Below, piece after piece: positions 44,001 to 52,949 of a stretch of DNA of 64,000 nucleotides; the stretch's first letter is position 1; each line of letters opens with the position of its first letter. The notes beneath the pieces were generated by a model, which made no database searches, was not told where the DNA came from, and was given only the letters and a program-made list of their open reading frames with translations. Source of the DNA: Bursaphelenchus xylophilus (taxonomy: Eukaryota; Nematoda; Chromadorea; Rhabditida; Aphelenchoididae). A program made the translations under genes and the position numbers. The DNA lies in contig CAJFCV020000004.1 in NCBI GenBank assembly GCA_904066235.2, positions 434,001 through 498,000 on the forward strand, given 5' to 3'.

Positions 44001-46807
44001 AAGAGGCCCCCAAAACGAAAATGCCCCCTTTTCAAAATGGGGTGTGACATGTTATACGATGAAATTTTTCAAAATGAAAAAATAGTGTGTGACATGTTAT
44101 ACAATGCACATTTTTTTAAATCTACTTTGTTGATTGCAATAAATTGAAGTAATCATACGATGAGAATTTTAGTGCAGGCTATACATTTCACACCCTATTT
44201 TTTCATTTTGCAAATTTTTTTTCATCGTATAACATGTCACACCCCATTTTGAAATAAAAAAAATTTTTGGAAAGGGGCCTCTTCATATTGGGGGCTCCTT
44301 TCGTTTAGGGGGCCTTTTCATTTTGGGACTTCTTCATTTTTGGGGCCTCTTTATGTTTGGGACCTCTTCGTTTTAGGGACCTCTTCTTCGATCTCGATCT
44401 TTTTCCATGCCCAAAAAATTTGTTATACAGAGACGTCCCGCCAGACATAAGCTAGCTTGTTATTACGGTGATTGTAGAATTTAGATCAAAGGAATGGCGG
44501 CCCGTTCGAAGATGGGTTTGAGGGATATCGAAAGCGTGGCAAACGCGAAGACGGAATGCCCTTGTACTTCACGAAGGAGAATGTGACAAAGATCTACGGG
44601 GAAAAGGGGCAGAGCAATTTGGAGCACTGGAATGGATTGAATAAGATGTTCACTAAAGAGCAGGTAACTTGGTTTACAATTCATTGACTTAAGGCGGGGA
44701 TTTTGGAGAATAGATCCGAAAAAGGCACCTCCGCGGGGAGGGCACCTCGGCGAATAGGGCACTAGGGTGAAGAGGGTGACTCGGCGAAAAGGGCACCTCG
44801 GCGAAAAGGGCACCTCGGCGAAAAAGGCGCCTCGGCGAAGAGGGCAAATGGGCTAATTCGACACATGAACGAAGAGGTCACCTTAAAGAAAAAATGATAT
44901 GGCAAGAGCGGGACCAAGGTGGATTTTCTAAGATTGATTGTTTAGTTATGGAAAAGGCGAAAGTTCCAAAAAAAATTTAAATGCCCGCTGCAAAACAGAC
45001 CTGTTCATTTTTTTGGAAAACTAAACGATCATTGTTAAAAAATCGGCCTTGGTCCCCCTTACCATGTCATGTTTTCTCAAGGTGCCCTCTCCGCTAGGTG
45101 CCCTCTTCGCCGAGGTGTCCTCTCCGCTAGGTGCCCTCTTCGCCGAGGTGTTCTTTTCCTCTGAGATGCCCTCTTCGCCGAGGTGCTCACTTCACCCAGG
45201 TGCCCTCTTCAAACCAAATTGGCCACAGCCCCTCTCTAAAATCAACCTCATCCTTTCAGCTGAAAGAAATGAACTCCACCGGCTTCGCGATCCTCACCAA
45301 GCCCCAGCAGCAGTACATGTACGGCGACTCCTCGCCATATTCAAACCGCGACGCCTTGCAACGCTTCCAGAACCTCAGCAAAGCCGACGTCTACGACGAG
45401 CTGGACCGCGACGTGAAGGCGTTGTCGCGGCCGGGCGCCCGACTCGACTCCCGACTCCAGGACATCATCCTGGCGCCCGTCTCGTTTACCTGGGTGGTGG
45501 GCACGCTGAACGTGGCGTCCTCGACGATCCTGTCGCCGGTCTCGTTTTCGCCGAGCATCCTGTCGCCGGTCATCTTCGGCCCGATGATCATTTCGCCGTG
45601 GATTTTTTCGCCGCTCATTTTGTCGCCCAAGCTGATGTCGCCGCTGATTTTGGCGCCGTACATTTTCTCGCCGATCATTTTGTCGCCGTTAGTGTTGCAT
45701 CCGCAGATTTTGTCGCCGGGTGTGTTTACGCCGCACATTCTGGTCCCGTTCTTGTTGTCGCCGCTGATCCTGACGCCGCAGGTAAAGTTTTATGACAGTT
45801 TTAGCTTCAGGCTTTAATCCACTCAGTAGCAGGCGAAGAGCCCCCTAAAGACCCCCCCCCAAAAGGCGAAAAGGCCCCTTTTATCATTTTCACGAAAAAG
45901 ACGAAGAGGCCCCCACCGAACAGGGCCTTTTCGTTTTTTGGGGCCAGTTCATTTTAGGAGTTCTTTATTTTGGGGAGTTTTTTCGTTTTGGGGGCCTGTT
46001 CGTTTTGGGGCCTCTTCGGTCTTTTTCCATGGCCAAAATGGAACTACTTCTCATTTTGAAGATTTTTTGAGGGGACCTCTTCGTTTTGTGGGCCTCTTCG
46101 GTTGGGTCCTTTTCGTCTTGGGGACCATTCTTTTTGAGGGTCTTTTTGTTTTGGAGGCCTCTTCGTTTTGGGCCTCTTCTGTCTCAATTTTTTCCATGGC
46201 CATACTCATTTTGAAGTTTTTTAAGAGGCCTCTTCGTTTTGGGGGCCATTCATTTTTGGGGTCTTTTTGTTTTGGGGGCCTCTTCGCTTTGGGGGCCTCT
46301 TCGCTTTTGGGGCCATTCATTTTTGGGGCCTTTTTGCTGTGGGGGCCTCTTCATTTCGGGGGCTTTTTCGTTTTGGGGACCTCTTCGTTCCGAGCCACAG
46401 AATTTTGGGAGATTTTGGAAAGCGACAATTCGAAAATAGACACTTTTATAGCCCTGCCGGCCAGCCAAAGCTCTAATTCGCTGGTCTTGCCTCAGGAATC
46501 CCTGTTTTCTTCCGAGAGTAGTACTCTTCGAGCAAATATAAGAATAAAAAAAAATATTTTTTTTTCAAATTTCATTTCATTTCAGGTCTTTTGCCCGCTG
46601 ATTCTGTCCCCTCTGGTAATGGCGCCAGTGATTGCGAATCCGGCGGTGGGCTCGCCCAAGGTCCTCTCGCCCTTCGTTTTGTCGCCCTCGTTGTATTCGC
46701 CGCAGGCATTGAGCGGCCTGGTCTTGTCGCCGTACGCGTTGAGCCCGTTGTTCTTCTCGAAAGTGTACTTTTTCCGTCTTATCTTGTCGCCCTCGTGGCT
46801 CAGCTAG
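38079..46807 (+). CDS. MLT-10-like moulting cycle family protein, 10 exons, 705 aa
   Basis: Exons: 38079-38124, 39805-39955, 40050-40185, 41228-41490, 42289-42457, 43301-43552, 43628-43805, 44485-44663, 45260-45781, 46586-46807. All junctions are GT-AG with matching phase, and the total (2118 nt) is divisible by three. The start gives a clear signal peptide ([15 protein letters not shown]). The middle carries family hallmarks: [19 protein letters not shown] in exon 4 and [20 protein letters not shown] in exon 8. Exons 9-10 encode a long run of proline-spaced hydrophobic repeats ([22 protein letters not shown]), the nematode proline-rich repeats of MLT-10 proteins. Family members are secreted by the hypodermis and are needed for shedding and rebuilding the cuticle; which paralogue this is cannot be told. 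Exons 3 and 7 each have a nearby alternative donor, rejected because it breaks the frame. Introns carry Q, H, I, J and D repeats. Confidence 0.93.
38320..39700. repeat. Q repeats in intron 1 of the MLT-10-like gene
   Basis: Two reverse-oriented Q copies (about 38345-38530 and 38640-38845), then GC-rich GGCCGGGGCC words at 39510-39630. 38850-39480 shows no supported feature. Confidence 0.6.
40650..41065. repeat. Family H copy in intron 3 of the MLT-10-like gene
   Basis: Begins GCGCGACGCTCAGATTTTC and ends near ATGAGCGTCGTACT, so both inverted ends are recognisable. Confidence 0.7.
41580..41965. repeat. J and I repeats in intron 4 of the MLT-10-like gene
   Basis: CGAAGAGGCCCC words at the left face GGGGCCTCTTCG words at the right, around an I inverted pair at about 41781-41845. 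The whole block can fold back on itself. Confidence 0.8.
42485..42905. repeat. Family H copy in intron 5, complete ends
   Basis: AAGTGCGACGCTCAGATTTT at the left and ATCGGAGCGTCGCAAAGTAC at the right. A good reference copy for the family. Confidence 0.75.
43077..43244. mobile_element. MITE family D copy in intron 5
   Basis: TCAGTCTGTCGGGAAAATAA to TTTTCCCGACAGACTGA, flanked by TA on both sides. Confidence 0.85.
43855..44420. repeat. J and I repeats in intron 7 of the MLT-10-like gene
   Basis: GCGAAGAGGCCCC words (43868-44035), an I inverted pair (44040-44255), then GGGGCCTCTTC words (44275-44390). Palindromic overall, like the intron 4 block. Confidence 0.8.
44700..45220. repeat. J-variant (GGGCACCTCGGCG) repeats in intron 8
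   Basis: Repeated AGGGCACCTCGGCGAA at 44730-44850 faces TTCGCCGAGGTG at 45095-45190, with K words at about 44905 and 45050 between them. Confidence 0.8.
45830..46400. repeat. J repeats in intron 9 of the MLT-10-like gene
   Basis: Mostly one orientation: GGGGGCCTCTTCGTTTTG repeated, with a few GAAGAGCCCCC words at the left. Long frames here are repeat artefacts that run into exon 10. Confidence 0.8.
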
Positions 46808-47667
46808 TCTGGTTTTTTCAGATCGGTTATGGGGAAGGTCTCCCCAAGTGTATATCTTTGATGACTTTGATTTTTGTTTTAATTTTGCAAGTATACTTTA
46901 AATAGGCCATGTTTCAATTGCTGAAAATTTTAGCCTTTAATTTGTAAGGAGAGCTGAGATATTCAACAATCTTTGTGGACGAGAGAGTATGGGGAGTGGG
47001 GAGAGCGGTCAGAGAAAATTAACGTTTTTGGGCTATAACTTTGCGAATTTTGTGGGGAAAAAGTTGATTTTTGGTGGGAAAATAGTGCATTAGACATGAA
47101 ACAGAATGCCAATTTTTTTTAATATGAAACAGAATGCCAAATTTTTATTTTTTTTCAAAAATTTGAAAAAAAATTTCCGAAAAATCCAAAATTTTTTTCA
47201 AATTTTCAAAACCAAAAAATTTGCATTTTATTTCACATGTAATGAACAAGATTTCTACAAAAAATCAATTTTTTCCCTGCGAAATTCACAAAGATATAGC
47301 CCAAAACGTTAAGTTTTCTCTGCCCGCTCTCCTCATTTTGCGTGCTCTCTCCAAAAAAGATTGTTGAATATCTCGGCGTTGACCGAAAAAATTTGGCTAA
47401 AACTTTCAGAGATTAAAATACAGGCTCTTTAGAGGATACCTGAGAAATTTGGAAAGAATCCGAGCCTTCAGCTCGGAGAATTTCGCATTTTTGTCTACTA
47501 CAATATTTATTGATCACCGGTGAGAAAAGAATTCAGATTTATTTTTACTTTTTCGAAATAATACCGTAATCTTTGTTGTCCAACTTAACTTATGACTAAT
47601 AAATTTTTCGCTGAAAGACATTTTACAGTAATCCGGGTACGGTAATTGGAATTACAGTAGTCCCTTT
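46808..47667. repeat. Family H copy between genes
   Basis: 46890-47470 contains GAGATATTCAACAATCTTTG and facing TTGTTGAATATCTCGGC, an H inverted pair. 47480-47667 is the 3' flank of the following minus-strand gene. Confidence 0.55.
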
Positions 47668-49291
47668 TCAACGCATGAATGCGATAATTTGTTCGCGCAA
47701 AAGCCCGAAATACTTGGGTTGTTGGGCTTCGTTCTCGAAGACATGTCGATAGTCGCGATAGACAACACTCCAGCCGTACAGGGTGAGGCCGAAAACGAGC
47801 AGTAGGAGGACGAAGAAGAGGAAGAAGCCGACCGTGTAGGGCTCGGCAATGATGTTGTAGATGATCGACCAGATCAGCGCGAACGCAATGAACAGCTGCA
47901 ATTTTTATTGTTATTATTTTTAAACCATTTTTTTTTTTTTTTTTTTTTTTTTTTGATTTTTTCCCAAATTTGCTTTTTATAAGTTAAAAATGAAATGCTG
48001 AATTTTAGCTCGCGCTTTGCAGGGAGAGCTCAGAAATTCAAGAATTTTTGCAGATAAGAGATATAGGGAATGTGTGGAGTAGGGAGACCGAGCAGACAAA
48101 AAATCAGATACAAAATGCACAATTTTTCATCCGGGAAGTACCAAAAATGTGGCAAAATACCTCCCACTACAAATAAAAAAAACTCCGTTTTGAAAAATTC
48201 CTTCAAAAAATTAATTTTTTCCATGCGACATTATATTATAGTAATGGACCGGATCCAGTGGCAAAAAACGTACTATTTCGTATCCGGGAAGCATCGAAAA
48301 TACAGCAAAATACCTCCCTCTCCAAGTTGTTTTGAAGGGCGCGCTTTTGAAATCGGAGTATTTTCACTTGGAGAGGGAAGCATTTTGCCACATTTTTGAT
48401 ACTTCCCGGATGCAAAATGGGTGGTTGTTTGCCAAAGGATCAGGTCCGCCACTGTAACTTCGCGAATTTCATGAGAAAAAGTAGATTTTTTTGTGGAAAC
48501 ATAGTGAATTCGACATGAAACGGAATGCCAATTTTTCCGAAAATTTGAAAAAAACCGATTTTTTCGCAGGTTTGGTAAAAAGATTAAAATTTTCTATCAT
48601 TTCGGGACCTAAAGACCGCAAAGGAAGATATAAAAACTTCCCACATCTTCTTGTTTTTGAACATGAGTAGGCGGTCAGAGAAAAATCGATGACTTTTCGA
48701 CTAAATTTTTGCGAATTTTGCGTGTAAAAACCCAATTTCTCTGGGAAGCTTTGCTTCAAAAATGGATTTAGTTTTTGTTCCAAAAATCGCTAAAAGTTAC
48801 ATGCAAAAGAACCGCCTTACCGTGACAACCAAGAAGACAAAGTATCCAATATCCAGTCGCCTCAAGTTGGCCAAGATTGCTATCAGGTTAACGGACACTC
48901 CAGCAAATGAGATGACAAATACAATCCAATGCAGAGTCGGTAATGCGAATACGGCAAGAAGTAGCCAAACTCCGATCGTTACTCCGCAAATTATCTTGAC
49001 TAGGTCCTGAAATATGAATTAGAGAGGGTGAAACACAATGCCAAAGTATTGCCAAAATGGCGGGAAAATTGGCAATCAAAAATATTAAATTTTTTTTTGA
49101 TTTTTACTTTTTTCAAAAATTAAAAAAAAAAATTTTTCTTTTATTTTTCCAAAAAATCCCCCAAAAAAACTTACATGAACATGAATCCCGCGGAACCCAT
49201 ACAAATAATCTTCGCCGCGATCCGCCAACGGCGCCTTGATCCGATTGCGGAAAGCCTCCATTCGCCCTGAATTCAGAAATTTGGAGAACAT
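47668..49291 (-). CDS. Four-helix membrane protein, 176 aa
   Basis: Three exons on the minus strand: 49291-49175 (39 codons from MFSKFLNSGRM), 49006-48821 (62 codons) and 47895-47668 (75 codons and TGA). All junctions are phase 0 with GTAAG donors and TTTCAG/TTGCAG acceptors. Hydrophobic segments: VTIGVWLLLAVFALPTLH, WIVFVISFAGVSVNLIAI, GYFVFLVVT running into LFIAFALIWSIIYNII, and VGFFLFFVLLLLVFGLTLYG, followed by a charged tail (VVYRDYRHVFENE). The shape resembles small nematode tetraspanning proteins and MARVEL- or LAPTM-like proteins, but I recognise no defining motif. Role unknown. Introns contain family F and H repeats. Confidence 0.85.
48241..48454. mobile_element. MITE family F copy in an intron
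   Basis: TGGACCGGATCCAGTGG at the left and GGATCAGGTCCGCCACTG at the right, followed by TA. A partial left arm of another F copy precedes it at about 48110-48200. Confidence 0.7.
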
Positions 49292-50373
49292 TTTTTGTGA
49301 AACAAAAGATATTCGAATAATAACAGGGATTGGGCAAACATCGGCGAGGTCGTCGTTTCCAGATCTATTCGAGATTTTGAATAAACAATGGGACGCGTGG
49401 ATTTTTTTGAGGCCATCATTTGAGCGCCTGAGGGGAATTTATGAGAAAAATTGTTGGTTGGTTCCAATTTTTTATGAAATTTTTTATGACGTCATAATTT
49501 TTTTTTTAATTTTCAGAAGAGATTGCCTAGTTTTTTTGAGGCCGGGGCTCTACCATATTTTTTGGAGCCGGGCTTCGATTTTGAGATTGTAAATTTTAGG
49601 CCCGGCCCTATTCAAAAAAAAAAAGATTTGTCCTGAAACGAAAACTTGGGATGCCAATTTTGGGTTCTTGGCATTATGCAACAAGATGTATTTTAGCTCT
49701 ATAAAGATCAAAAAAACTTATTTGCTGTTCGAAATGTTGCTGACGACGATAAAACACCTCAAAAACGAGCCAAAAATTTTTTTTGGTTTTGAAACGAAAA
49801 CTTGGGATGCCAATTTTGGGTTATTGGCATTATGCAACAAGATGTATTTTAGCTCTATAAGGATCGAAAAAACTTGTCTGCTGTTCGAAATGTTGCTGGC
49901 GACGATAAAACACGGCAAAAACGGGCCAAAAACACAATGCCAAGATATTGCCAAAATGGCGGGAAAATTGAAATTCAAAAATATTTTTTAAAAAATCGTT
50001 TTTAGGAGTGGCAAAATGAAGAAGAATCTCACTGTGCGCCGCAAAAAAGTCCATGCACTCTTGAAAACCAAAAAAATTGTCTACGCAATTTATGAAAATA
50101 TGGACTAATATGAGAGACTTCCCCCCGTAAACAACCCTCGCTTTGACCCTCACGCAACTTTATTAAGCGCATTTTAGGTTTCGCAACGCCTCATAAATTT
50201 CGCTTCGATTTGAGCCCTGAGGTTCTTTCCATTGTTTTCCGAGTTGAGAAATTCGCTTTTTTCTCTCCAACCCCGCTTGATCTGGCGCTTGTTTTTTATA
50301 GTGATTCAGGCGAATAACATCAGATAAAAGTTAGTTTTTGAAGGACAGTTCAAAAAAATTTTTGTTTGTGATA
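49292..50373. repeat. Tandem pair of Q repeats and spacer
   Basis: Two direct Q copies (about 49620-49770 and 49780-49990) share GAAACGAAAACTTGGGATGC. 50030-50110 has decayed family E ends (AAAGTCCATGCACTC). No exon supported. Confidence 0.6.
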
Positions 50374-50485
50374 ATCTGTCGGGAAAATAATGAGCGGAAT
50401 GTCGCTGTGTCGATTGTGTCGCTGAAATGAAAATTGCGGCGATTTTCGTTGCGACCGAATGCTCATTATTTTCCCAACAGACTGA
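50374..50485. mobile_element. MITE family D copy
   Basis: ATCTGTCGGGAAAATAATGA to TTTTCCCAACAGACTGA followed by TA. Short interior. Confidence 0.75.
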
Positions 50486-51095
50486 TATTTATGGCACAAA
50501 TTTTTTTAAAAAAATCAGAGAAAAGTTTTAAAAAATCTAAAATGAATTTTAAAAAATGCAAAAAACTTGTCGAAAAATCCCAAAAATCATAAAAAAAATA
50601 CAAAAAAGTAGTTTACGCCAAGTTTTACCAAAATTTGCTCGTCGCACTTGGCGTACTTGCCCAAGTTCAGAGAGAGAAAAACTTGACCCGTGGGGGTCAG
50701 ACATGACGCCATCCGGCCGTGAGATGCAAAGCGCGAGCTAAAAATTTTTGAAATTGAAATTAAGTAAAGTACAGTACATAATTTTTTGCCATAATGCAAT
50801 TTTCAGAACAAAAACCGGACCCGTCTCGACCGCCTGAAAGAGTCCTCTCCTCAACGCCATCCGGCTGTGAGATGCAAAGCGCGAGCTTTCCAAAAAAAAA
50901 CATTTTTTCTCTGGCCGACACTCCTAATTTCTCGCGCTCTCTCGAAAGGAAAATCCTTTAAATACTAACAATAAGTAGTATTTCCTTTCATAAAGTGCGT
51001 AGACTTTTCGTTACGTGCGAAAATACTTTTTGCATGTATTTTTTTCCATTTTTCGCACAGTGCATCGAAAATATCGCCGCAATGTAGCCTTTTTT
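50486..51095. repeat. H and E fragments, and a copy of the MLT-10-like exon 4 start
   Basis: About 50785-50860 nearly repeats the acceptor and first codons of MLT-10-like exon 4 (CAATTTTCAGAACAAAA, ACCCGTCTCGACCGCCTGAA) after the same upstream block, then decays. H words surround it. 50990-51070 has a family E-like end and a GCACAGTGC word. Confidence 0.65.
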
Positions 51096-51237
51096 CAGTC
51101 TGTCGGGAAAATAATGGGGTCTGTCGCTATGCTAATCCCATCGCTGAAATGAAAAGCAATTTAATTTTGTCACGACACAAGTCATTTTCTCTGATTTTCG
51201 ATGCGACAGAGTGCCCATTATTTTCCCGACAGACTAA
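51096..51237. mobile_element. MITE family D copy
   Basis: CAGTCTGTCGGGAAAATAAT to ATTTTCCCGACAGACTAA. Confidence 0.8.
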
Positions 51238-51798
51238 TAGATCAATAATAAAAATAAAAAAAAACCCCCGAAAAGATAGAAAAAGCAGGTTGAAAAGCCC
51301 AAGGGATTGATTTTTAATCCCATCCTTGACACTGACCAACTCATAAGCTCGCAAAAACCTCTCCAAAGCGTCGCAAAAAGACTCTTCCCACATGGTTCGA
51401 ACTCCTTTTTATTGATGTCAAAAAAAAAGAGATCGCCCCAAAAATCCCCATCCTTCCTACCTTTTTACCTCTCTGTTCCAATTGCGTCAGGTGGGAATCG
51501 AAAAAAATCGGGAAAAAGAAAGGAAAAAAGTTTTGTTTTCCCCAACCCAAGAGCAATTACAATATTGCTAATGAAGAAGAGTGGGGGGAAGGAAGTGGTT
51601 TAAAGTTTTAGAGCGGCGAAAGAAATCAAAAATTTGGAATTTGAAGAGTGCAATGGGCCCGTTGTAAAATGATTCTTACATCGATTCCAAGGGGCGACAA
51701 ATCCACATTATTTTTCCGACAGACTAAAAACGATTTTTTTTTGTGGAGATATTACCCTCTGCGGTAGAAATAAACACTTTTTAAATGCTCATTATTTC
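51238..51798. other. Unique sequence, no gene supported
   Basis: Open frames without splice or motif support. A D right-end fragment lies at about 51700-51727. Confidence 0.4.
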
Positions 51799-51946
51799 AA
51801 TCTGTCGGGAAAGTAATGAGCGCAATATCGCTGCGTCATCGCCGAAGTGAAAAGCAATTTGATTTTGTCGCGACACGATTAATTTCTTCGGCGATGATGC
51901 GATTTTCGCTGCGACAGAGTGCTCATTATTTTCCCGACAGACTGAT
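51799..51946. mobile_element. MITE family D copy
   Basis: ATCTGTCGGGAAAGTAATGA to TTTTCCCGACAGACTGA, TA at the right. Confidence 0.8.
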
Positions 51947-52045
51947 AGCATTTCATATATATATTCTGAGGACAGTCAGTCAGACGAAAAAACCTTTTTT
52001 TCCTTCATATTTTTCGTTTTTGCTCAACGTTCTCTCTCTCTGCAG

Positions 52046-52169
52046 AGTGCGCTACGAATCCAAGACAAAGATCTTGGACATCGAAAGCATCAACGATGAT
52101 ATTGTTGGGCCCATCAACGAAGCGCATCGTGGAGTCAAGAAGACCGCAAGATCCGACAAATTGGTCTTG
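52046..52169 (+). pseudogene. Orphan lipase exon in inverted orientation
   Basis: After a CTCTCTGCAG acceptor, 124 nt encode VRYESKTKILDIESINDDI and the rest of the exon, then a GTATGT donor. It is the counterpart of exon 3 of the lipase at 52950-55603, on the opposite strand, same length and phase, with amino-acid differences. Next, 52404-52414 repeats the first 11 nt of lipase exon 4 (TTGCAACGAAT after TTTTTCAG) before a family D sequence takes over. No other lipase exon is found on this strand nearby, so I call it a truncated duplicate. Confidence 0.8.
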
Positions 52170-52474
52170 GTATGTTTGGGTTGAGCCTGAACTCTCCCCC
52201 TTTTCTGAACTTTCCCCCAATCTGAACTCTACCCTTTTTGATTTTCGCCAAAAAATCTGAATTCTCTCCCTTTTTGAACACTCCCCCATTTTGAAAATTG
52301 AAAAAACGAGGTGTGACATGTTATACGATGAAAAAATTTTTTAAATTGAAAAGAATAATGTGTAACATCTTATACGATGAAAATTCTTTTCAATTTTTTT
52401 CAGTTGCAACGAATCTCGGCGGTGATACGATTTTCGATCCGACAGAGTGCTCATTATTTTTCGCCCAGGCTGAT
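52170..52474. repeat. Repeat I pair and D right-end fragment
   Basis: CTGAACTCTCCCCC-type words, an I unit (GGTGTGACATGTTATACGAT) and the right half of a D element at 52415-52474. Confidence 0.6.
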
Positions 52475-52616
52475 ATTAGTCTGTCGGGAAAATAATGTGG
52501 ATTTGTTGCCCCTTGGAATCGCCCATCCTCACTTTGCGACGGCTAGATTTGCAACGCGACCAAGCGCGAGACTTTTTTTCGACGCGAAATCCACATTATT
52601 TTCCAGACAGGTTGAT
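52475..52616. mobile_element. Family D relative
   Basis: AGTCTGTCGGGAAAATAATG to CATTATTTTCCAGACAG. The interior arms read TGGATTTGTTGCCCCTTGG, and the right side ends GCGAAATCCA, unlike standard D. Confidence 0.7.
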
Positions 52617-52800
52617 AAGAATGTACCTCAAAGATTCATGAAAAAATTTTTTCAGAGAGTATGGAAAATGAGGAGGGCGGTCAGAGAAAAGACGGTTTTT
52701 TACTCCATTTTGCCAGAATTTCCATTGCGGGCATCCGCAACATTTACTACTCGTTTATTCGGCGACAGTATGTATTATAAAATGCAAAAATCCGTATGAT

Positions 52801-52940
52801 CAGTCTGTCGGGAAAATAATGAGCACCCTGTCGCATCGAAAATCACATCGCCAAGAAAATGACTTGTGTCGCGGCAAAATCAATTTGCTTTTCACTTCAG
52901 CGACACGAGCGACATTGTGCTCATTATTTTCCCGACAGAC
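52801..52940. mobile_element. MITE family D copy
   Basis: CAGTCTGTCGGGAAAATAAT to ATTATTTTCCCGACAGAC, ending 9 bp before the lipase stop codon, so it probably lies in that gene's 3' untranslated region. Confidence 0.85.
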
Positions 52941-52949
52941 CAAAAAATA

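Noticed and set aside
45938..46585. Upstream extension of the last MLT-10-like exon as one long frame
   Set aside because: The stretch is intron J repeats. A clear TTTCATTTCAG acceptor at 46585 and phase agreement mark the true exon start.
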